In this document: positions 39,105 to 46,723 of the stretch, piece after piece
Layout: every line of letters starts with the position of its first letter
Position numbering within the stretch: position 1 is the stretch's first letter
Assembly (NCBI RefSeq): GCF_900182915.1
Contig: NZ_FXUG01000025.1
Span: 1 to 46,723, forward strand
Direction of reading: 5' to 3'
Length of the DNA stretch: 46,723 nucleotides
Origin: Neorhodopirellula lusitana
Lineage (GTDB): Bacteria; Planctomycetota; Planctomycetia; Pirellulales; Pirellulaceae
Made by a program: the position numbers and the translations under genes
Notes under the pieces: generated by a model
Database searches by the model: none
The model's input: the letters and a program-made list of their open reading frames with translations, nothing else
What the model was told of the DNA's origin: nothing

Positions 39105-40463
39105 ATGACACAGCAAACAGCCGACGGCGTGGCGACCACTCTTCACAACGAACGATTGATCTTGCTGATCCTGGCGGCGGTTCAGTTCATCACCATCGTG
39201 GACTTCATGATCGTGATGCCACTGGGTCCGCAATTGATGCGCACGCTGGAGATCAATCCGGCGGCTTTCGGTTTGATCGTGTCGTCGTATACCTTCGCCG
39301 CCGGAGTCGCTGGTCTGGTCGCTTCGGCCACCGTCGATCGCTTTTCTCGCCGTACCGCGTTCCTGTTTCTCTACACCGGGTTCCTACTGGGAACCTTGTT
39401 CTGTGGCCTTTCGATGAACTACCCGGCTTTGGTGGTTTCGCGAGTGATCGCGGGAGCCTTCGGCGGCATCGTGGGCGGGATTTCGATGGCGATCATCGGC
39501 GACGTTTTCCCCGATAGCCGCCGTGGTCGAGCCACCGGTGCGATGATGACGGGCTTTGCGATCGCGTCCGTTGCTGGCGTGCCGATGGGCCTGTTCATCG
39601 GAACCAATTTCGGTTGGCAAATGAGCTTCATCGCTTTGGCCGCGATGGGTTTACCCGTGCTTGGGTTGGCATGGTTTGCCTTGCCTTTGCTGAACGACCA
39701 CAACCTGGATTCCCACGCTGAATCGCGTCCGTCCACATTGACTTCACTTCGCACCACGTTCTTGCACCTGAACCATCTCAACGCGTTCGCATTGATGATC
39801 GCGCTGACGATGAGTGGCTTCCTCGTCTTTCCGTACCTTAGTGTGTACTTCGTGGGGAACGTCGGCATGACCGAGCAACAGTTGCCACTGATCTACATCG
39901 CCGGCGGTACGCTCACGCTGTTTGCTTCCCCCATCGTCGGACGCTACGCCGACCGTTACGGCAAACTTCTTGTGTTTCGCATGATTGCCCCGATTTCGGC
40001 CGTGATGCTGGTGTTGATCACCCAACTTCCCGCCGGTGCGGTGCTGCTGACGATTTGTGTTTTCGGGACCTTAATGGTTTGCAATGTGGGACGCATGATC
40101 CCAGCGATGGCGATGGTCACCGGCAGTGTTTTGCCTAAGAACCGAGGCGCATTCCTAAGTGCCAACTCGTCGATTCAACACATCGGTGGCGGCGTGGCTT
40201 CCTTCCTCGGCGGGCTGATCGTCGTGCAGTCGACCGAAGGCCGGTTACTGAATTTCGAAATCGTGGGTGTGCTCGCAGCCGGATTCTCGGTGTTGAGCTT
40301 ATGGCTGGCCGGTCGGTTACGAATGGCCGAGGCAGCTGAGGTTCCGGGAATGCAACTCAGCCTAGCCGCCGCAACCAAGGCGACCACCGATACAGGGGAG
40401 ATCCTGGTGGCGAGCATGGATTCGGATCGCCAACAAGAACTGATTGAACGTTGCGAAGCGTAA
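39105..40463 (+). CDS. Major facilitator superfamily transporter
   Basis: 452 residues from ATG 39105. Twelve hydrophobic spans: from LILLILAAVQFITIVDFMIVMP through GRLLNFEIVGVLAAGFSVLSLWL. The loop after span 2 has VDRFSRRTAF, the MFS G-x-x-x-D-R-x-G-R-R equivalent, and the sixth loop region has GRYADRYGKLL, the second half's copy. Resembles drug/sugar efflux MFS proteins (arabinose efflux permease group), with the D near span 1 typical of proton antiporters. Inner membrane. Substrate unknown; near pfl genes, but not obviously linked. Confidence 0.93.
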   Translation: MTQQTADGVATTLHNERLILLILAAVQFITIVDFMIVMPLGPQLMRTLEINPAAFGLIVSSYTFAAGVAGLVASATVDRFSRRTAFLFLYTGFLLGTLFCGLSMNYPALVVSRVIAGAFGGIVGGISMAIIGDVFPDSRRGRATGAMMTGFAIASVAGVPMGLFIGTNFGWQMSFIALAAMGLPVLGLAWFALPLLNDHNLDSHAESRPSTLTSLRTTFLHLNHLNAFALMIALTMSGFLVFPYLSVYFVGNVGMTEQQLPLIYIAGGTLTLFASPIVGRYADRYGKLLVFRMIAPISAVMLVLITQLPAGAVLLTICVFGTLMVCNVGRMIPAMAMVTGSVLPKNRGAFLSANSSIQHIGGGVASFLGGLIVVQSTEGRLLNFEIVGVLAAGFSVLSLWLAGRLRMAEAAEVPGMQLSLAAATKATTDTGEILVASMDSDRQQELIERCEA

Positions 40464-41022
40464 TCGGTTCAGTGGAGACAACGCGTTCTTCAGCATCTCG
40501 CACATTCTCAGTCGCCCACACCTTCGCTCGAAACAACAGGGTGACGGCTCGGTCTGTCGCAACAGGACGATGTCACGAAGAAACGCCAATAAGAGACGTG
40601 GTGAAGTAACAGCGTTAGGTTGCGGCGTTAAATGATAGCGTTACGCAATGATGCGATTTAATGACGCGATTTAGTGACGCTACTTGATGACGCTCGTTAA
40701 TGACGCTCGTTAATGACACAGTGTGTCGGTTCGGATCACCCGATGCGAAGACGGCTGTGTTGAATTGAACCACCTCGGGACATCCACGCACGCCAGCGGG
40801 CGTACTCGCACACTCACCAACGCACACCCTCGTAAGTGTTCGACGGCTTGGGAACCGGCAACCGCTTGGGGCGTGATCGCAGCCTGTGCAGACAAAGAAA
40901 GCCGCACGAAACGCCCCAGGCAATACGGGTGATAACTTGGTACCACGATTGCTTCGGAAGGACTGGCAAACAATCCAGGCAAAGCTATCTAAACACTCAT
41001 TTTTTAGGAAGAGTCCGCCAAG
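40464..41022. other. Intergenic region before pflB
   Basis: About 560 bp with no convincing gene; holds the 13-bp tandem repeat at 40649-40713, listed separately, and GGAAGAG shortly before the pflB ATG. Probably carries the pflB promoter. Confidence 0.5.
40649..40713. repeat. 13-bp tandem repeat, five copies, consensus TGACGCTCGTTAA
   Basis: Units start at 40649, 40662, 40675, 40688 and 40701, each exactly 13 bases: TGATGCGATTTAA, TGACGCGATTTAG, TGACGCTACTTGA, then TGACGCTCGTTAA twice. A partial copy TGACAC follows at 40714 and a degraded one precedes at 40636. It lies 310 bases before pflB. Confidence 0.85.
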
Positions 41023-43305
<2,283 letters not shown>

Positions 43306-43306
43306 T

Positions 43307-44152
43307 ATGTACGATATTGAACCGAACCCGTTGTGTCATGATTCATGCCATGTCCCGTCATCAACAGGCGGGACCAACAAAGTGGATCGTCCTCAACGGG
43401 TTCCCGTTGCCCCGTCGACACCTGGACTGGACACCGTTGGGCACATCCATTCCATCGAAACCTGCGGGGCCGTTGATGGCCCTGGCTTGCGGTACGTTCT
43501 CTTTTTGAGTGGCTGCCCACTGCGGTGCCTGTACTGCCACAATCCCGATGCACAAGGCAAACCGCGCGGCGAGAGTCGCACGGCGGGAGAGGCCATCGAA
43601 GAGGTCCGACGATATCGCAACTTCATCAAACGTGGTGGCCTGACGATCAGTGGCGGCGAACCTTTGATGCAGTCCGAGTTCGTTCATGCGGTCTTCCACG
43701 CTGCCAAAGCGGATGGCATTCACACGACACTAGACACGTCCGGGTTCGTCGGTGATCGCGCGAGTGATGAACTGCTTGCCGATACGGATTTAGTGCTTCT
43801 TGATATCAAGAGCTCGGATCCGGATACCTATCGGCGAACGACCGGGGTCGCACTGCAAGGCACACTTGACTTCGCAAAACGACTCGATCGAATCCAGAAA
43901 CCCACTTGGGTGCGGTTCGTGTTGGTTCCTGGACTCACCGATGCGGAAGCCAACATTCGTGGCGTTGCGCAGTTCACTGCTGGATTACAAAACGTAGAGC
44001 GAGTGGAAGTGCTGCCGTTTCACAAAATGGGTGAATCGAAGTATGCGAAACTGGGCATGAAGTACGAACTGTCTGACACCCAAGAACCAACGGATGAAGA
44101 GGTTGCCCGATGCCGGCACTTTTTCGCGGACTACGGTGTCCAAGCACACTAA
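43307..44152 (+). CDS. pflA: Pyruvate formate-lyase activating enzyme
   Basis: 281 residues. Radical SAM enzyme: Cys70, Cys74 and Cys77 (GCPLRCLYC) bind the 4Fe-4S cluster; GGLTISGGEPLMQ contains the SAM-contacting GGEP motif; TWVRFVLVPGLTD and VEVLPFHKMGESKY match activase signatures. It makes the glycyl radical on PflB. The first 45 or so residues before GHIHSIETCGAVDGPG are not typical of the E. coli enzyme; GTG at 43383 is another start. Begins one base after the pflB stop. Confidence 0.95.
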   Translation: MYDIEPNPLCHDSCHVPSSTGGTNKVDRPQRVPVAPSTPGLDTVGHIHSIETCGAVDGPGLRYVLFLSGCPLRCLYCHNPDAQGKPRGESRTAGEAIEEVRRYRNFIKRGGLTISGGEPLMQSEFVHAVFHAAKADGIHTTLDTSGFVGDRASDELLADTDLVLLDIKSSDPDTYRRTTGVALQGTLDFAKRLDRIQKPTWVRFVLVPGLTDAEANIRGVAQFTAGLQNVERVEVLPFHKMGESKYAKLGMKYELSDTQEPTDEEVARCRHFFADYGVQAH

Positions 44153-44251
44153 AACCTGGAACGAGGCCGCACCGTAAACACTCGGACGGTGAGGCAACTT
44201 CCCGGAAAATCCTGTGGCTATCTGTTTGCGGTAGTTAGTGGATTCCGCCAG

Positions 44252-44279
44252 AAGGCCTTACTTCAGGATGGGCCTTTTT
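44252..44279 (+). terminator. Terminator after pflBA
   Basis: AAGGCC (44252-44257) pairs with GGCCTT (44271-44276) around a 13-base loop, with a run of T to 44279. Plus-strand, about 100 bases after pflA. Confidence 0.6.
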
Positions 44280-44320
44280 GCGAAGTCCACGACGACCGTG
44301 ATCGTTGCGTCAACGCTGAA

Positions 44321-45469
44321 CTACTGTTTCAACATCAAGACGCGATGGTTCTCGGAATCGCCCACGAGCACATTTCCCTGACCATCCACCGCAACGCCAT
44401 GAGGCCGGCGAAGAGATGCTGTCGTTTCCGACAAGCGTCCACCGATCAGCGTTGTTACTTGGTTCTTGCGGATGCAAACCCGGCGGATCGCCTGATTCTC
44501 GGTATCGGACACCAACACATCTCCCTGCTGATCCAGCGCAAGACCTTTCGGGCCGTTGAACGTCGCCTCTAACAACGGCGTCCCCTCGATGCTGTACCCC
44601 TTCTTTCCACTACCAGCGACGTGACGGATCTCGCCACTCGCTCGGTCGATCCGCCAAATACTATTGCCTTCTCGCAACGCAATCCAAATCGATTGCTTAT
44701 CAACGGCCAGTGACCGTGGTCCGAACAGAGGACTTTCGGCGGCAACGTCACCATCCTTGGGAAGTTTTCGTTCCCCAGTTCCAGCCACCGTCGTGATCAG
44801 CCCTGACTTCAAATCAACATGGCGAATTCGATGGTTCGCAATATCCGCGATCAGAATCCCACCTTCGCCATCCAGCACAACGCTATGCGGTTGGTTCAGC
44901 TTCGCCTTCGTGGCTGGTCCACCATCGCCTTCATCGCCCGCCACGCCACATCCCGCAATCGTGCTGATGACCTGTGTGTTCGCGTCCACTTTCCGGATCA
45001 CATGATTTCGAGTGTCCGCGATGAACAGGTTCCCCGCGGAATCGACTCGAACTTCGTGAGGCCAATCAAACCGAGCTTCCGTCGCCGGCCCACCATCGCC
45101 GCTGTAACCCTTCAGCCCGCATCCCGCAACGCGAACCACGTCGCCCGTCTTCCGGTCCATTCGCCAAACGCAGTGATCGCTGATCGTCGTGAAGAACAAA
45201 TCACTCCCAACTGGCTGTACACCGAACGGGTTCCCGAAAGCAAACTGCTTAGCCGATCCATGAGGTTCGCCCGCGGAATAGAGCTGCTCGTCATTCGAAT
45301 CCCGCCCATTTCCGGCAATGATTTCCACGCGGCCCGCATCCTCAGCCACCGCGAAGCCAGCGGAAAAGCAAACAAACGCAATCGAGAATGCCAACAAGTT
45401 GGAACGCACGTCAAACCACCTAGAAAGATTCGAAGATAGACGGGGAAGCAAAGCGGAAATCTCAGACAC
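44321..45469 (-). CDS. Secreted NHL-repeat beta-propeller protein
   Basis: 382 residues, ATG 45469; a span at 25-44 (LLAFSIAFVCFSAGFAVA) acts as signal peptide or anchor. Five or six NHL-type blades follow, each with the pattern of GYSGDGGPATEARFDWPHE then VDSAGNLFIADTRNHVIRK: repeats near 115, 170, 225, 280 and 335. These propellers usually bind protein or sugar ligands or carry a simple enzyme function. Not obviously tied to pfl. Separated from the next minus-strand gene by 78 bases. Confidence 0.9.
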   Translation of the reverse strand: MSEISALLPRLSSNLSRWFDVRSNLLAFSIAFVCFSAGFAVAEDAGRVEIIAGNGRDSNDEQLYSAGEPHGSAKQFAFGNPFGVQPVGSDLFFTTISDHCVWRMDRKTGDVVRVAGCGLKGYSGDGGPATEARFDWPHEVRVDSAGNLFIADTRNHVIRKVDANTQVISTIAGCGVAGDEGDGGPATKAKLNQPHSVVLDGEGGILIADIANHRIRHVDLKSGLITTVAGTGERKLPKDGDVAAESPLFGPRSLAVDKQSIWIALREGNSIWRIDRASGEIRHVAGSGKKGYSIEGTPLLEATFNGPKGLALDQQGDVLVSDTENQAIRRVCIRKNQVTTLIGGRLSETTASLRRPHGVAVDGQGNVLVGDSENHRVLMLKQ

Positions 45470-45547
45470 TCAAAGAGATGAGTCACCACGCAAGCGTTGC
45501 CTGCAAATCACATCACAGTTCTTCACACATCAGGAGTCCAGACAGTC

Positions 45548-46309
45548 CTACTGTGGCTTTTCAACAGCGGGCAAGGCGGCTGCAATTTCCCGGGCCACCT
45601 GTTCCGCCAGATAAGCATATCCCTTGGAAGTGAAATGAACGTCTCCCTTGCGAGCCTGAATCTCCGGCAACCCTTTCAATGCATAAGAATGCAAATCGTT
45701 GATCTGGATTTCGTTCTCTTCCATGATCGACTCCGCGATCGAATTGTACTTCACCTCGTCGCCCACATTACGGCCGATCTCTCGCGTTGGGACGGGTGTG
45801 GTGGCGCACCAAATCAATTTGGCGTCGGTCGCCTTTAGCTTCGCAACCGCTTGAACCAGGGCTTCACGATACTGGTCCGGTGTCACGCTCAAGGTTCCAT
45901 GGACCTTGTCTCGGTGCCCTTGTGTCTTCGCTTCCGGATTCCGATAGCAGATATCCCACAATCCCCAGTTGAAGTGAATCACATCCCATTCACGCTGCCC
46001 GATCCACTTGTCCAGGTTCTCGATTCCGTATTGAGCCGTTTGCCCGTTGGTCGGAATGCGAAACACATCCGCCTTCCCGGCCAGGTGCTTGCGAACGCCG
46101 ATGGTGTACCCAATCGAAATCGAGTCGCCAATCAGCAAGACGTTGGGCAACTTTGGATCATCGTCCGGATTCGCAAACGCTTTCCGATATTCTGCACCCG
46201 TATAGAGTTCACTCGCGCTAGCCAAATCCAGCGCCGACACGTCGCCGACGGATGTGACTAACAGGATCAAAACGGACAAAAGTAATAAGCAACTTTTCAT
46301 GATTCGCAT
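45548..46309 (-). CDS. Secreted SGNH/GDSL-type hydrolase
   Basis: 253 residues, ATG 46309 (another ATG three codons on). Signal peptide to about 27. NVLLIGDSISIGY is the GDS block I with the nucleophilic Ser; NGQTAQYG supplies the oxyanion Gly and NWGLWDI the block III Asn; GDVHFTSKGYAYLAEQ gives the catalytic Asp-x-x-His. Likely an esterase acting on acylated sugars. It precedes the NHL gene in the same direction, perhaps the same transcript. Confidence 0.9.
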   Translation of the reverse strand: MRIMKSCLLLLSVLILLVTSVGDVSALDLASASELYTGAEYRKAFANPDDDPKLPNVLLIGDSISIGYTIGVRKHLAGKADVFRIPTNGQTAQYGIENLDKWIGQREWDVIHFNWGLWDICYRNPEAKTQGHRDKVHGTLSVTPDQYREALVQAVAKLKATDAKLIWCATTPVPTREIGRNVGDEVKYNSIAESIMEENEIQINDLHSYALKGLPEIQARKGDVHFTSKGYAYLAEQVAREIAAALPAVEKPQ

Positions 46310-46634
46310 CTTCGATCAATCACCTGACAATGCATCACCAAATCACGCCCCTTCCAGACAATGCGGGTAAAGCATTTGGGACGATTGGTTTTAGACAGCT
46401 AAAGCGTAACGGGATTCGATCGAGTTCGAAACGCCCGCTCAACCCGGTGACCATTCACAAGACTTCCCCATGAACTAGCCCTACCTACGCTCTGCCAGAG
46501 TAAAACGATTGTCATCAATCGTTTGGGCTAACGCTGTAACATGCGAACTCGAGCGATTGAGGGCAATCGCTCTACAATGAATGGCGGCAATCGATAGCGG
46601 AACCAGCTCACATCGGGCGATTACGTGTGCGCAC
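46310..46634. other. Intergenic with paired hairpins
   Basis: About 325 bp without a gene. Two hairpins with related stems: AAACGATTG with CAATCGTTT around TCAT (46503-46524) and GAGCGATTG with CAATCGCTC around AGGG (46551-46572). Confidence 0.55.
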
Positions 46635-46673
46635 GAAAAAACCTCGCTTGGCAGGCGACGCGCCAAGCGAGGT
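46635..46673 (-). terminator. Strong minus-strand terminator for a gene outside the window
   Basis: A perfect 12-bp stem ACCTCGCTTGGC (46641-46652) and GCCAAGCGAGGT (46662-46673). On the minus strand it is followed by a run of six T (46640-46635). The transcript it ends starts beyond the right edge; no stop codon of that gene is visible here. Confidence 0.82.
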
Positions 46674-46723
46674 CTTCGTAGACCAGAAGGTGATAGAGTC
46701 TCTTCCGAAGAAGATGTTTTCTG

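Noticed and set aside
46481..46666. Minus-strand frame overlapping the right-edge terminator
   Set aside because: It contains a perfect terminator and paired hairpins; likely non-coding.

Overview
The window looks like a planctomycete chromosome of the Rhodopirellula type. The grounds are a DUF1559 pseudopilin-like protein, many secreted sulfatases, DUF1080 (3-keto-disaccharide hydrolase) domains, a beta-propeller/HEAT/heme-c fusion, an ECF sigma factor paired with a FecR-LamG protein, and about 50-55% GC. These are recognitions by eye; no database search was run.

Region 1 (1-11,785) is an array of small, mostly unknown genes, all on the minus strand. The genes are separated by 18 imperfect inverted repeats of about 65-115 bp. 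Each repeat has the architecture of an integron attC site: outer boxes ending in AAC/GTT, inner complementary arms with one unpaired base at a fixed place, and a variable central stem. I read it as a gene-cassette array without an integrase in view (a CALIN, or one end of a chromosomal integron). The cassettes encode lipoproteins, membrane proteins, a SMI1/KNR4 (SUKH) protein, a DMP19-like protein, a zinc-ribbon protein and an ACP-like lipoprotein. An IS4-family, Tn5-like insertion sequence (2,380-3,970) sits inside the fifth attC with a 10-bp target duplication.

Region 2 (11,786-12,701) holds no gene I can defend. It has a good plus-strand terminator and broken coding-like stretches.

Region 3 (12,702-35,483) is a long minus-strand series of genes for breaking down a sulfated polysaccharide. 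In order of transcription it has a DUF1559 protein, a small lipoprotein, a DUF1080-rhamnosidase (GH78), a DUF1080/propeller/cytochrome c protein, a BNR-type propeller protein (possible ulvan-type lyase), two sulfatases, a second GH78 rhamnosidase, a GH10-like protein with an altered acid/base residue, two more sulfatases and a helical (probably alpha/alpha-toroid) protein. Rhamnosidases, a xylanase-like enzyme, several sulfatases and a propeller lyase candidate together fit a rhamnose/xylose/uronate sulfated glycan such as ulvan. The substrate is inferred.

Region 4 (35,484-38,661) is a divergent regulatory pair: an ECF sigma factor and a membrane FecR-like protein with a LamG-type sugar-binding-like domain, translationally coupled. 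It could control Region 3.

Region 5 (38,662-46,723) has an MFS transporter, a 13-bp tandem repeat array, pyruvate formate-lyase with its activating enzyme (pflB, pflA) and a terminator, then two secreted minus-strand proteins (NHL propeller; SGNH hydrolase). At the right edge is a strong minus-strand terminator for a gene outside the window.
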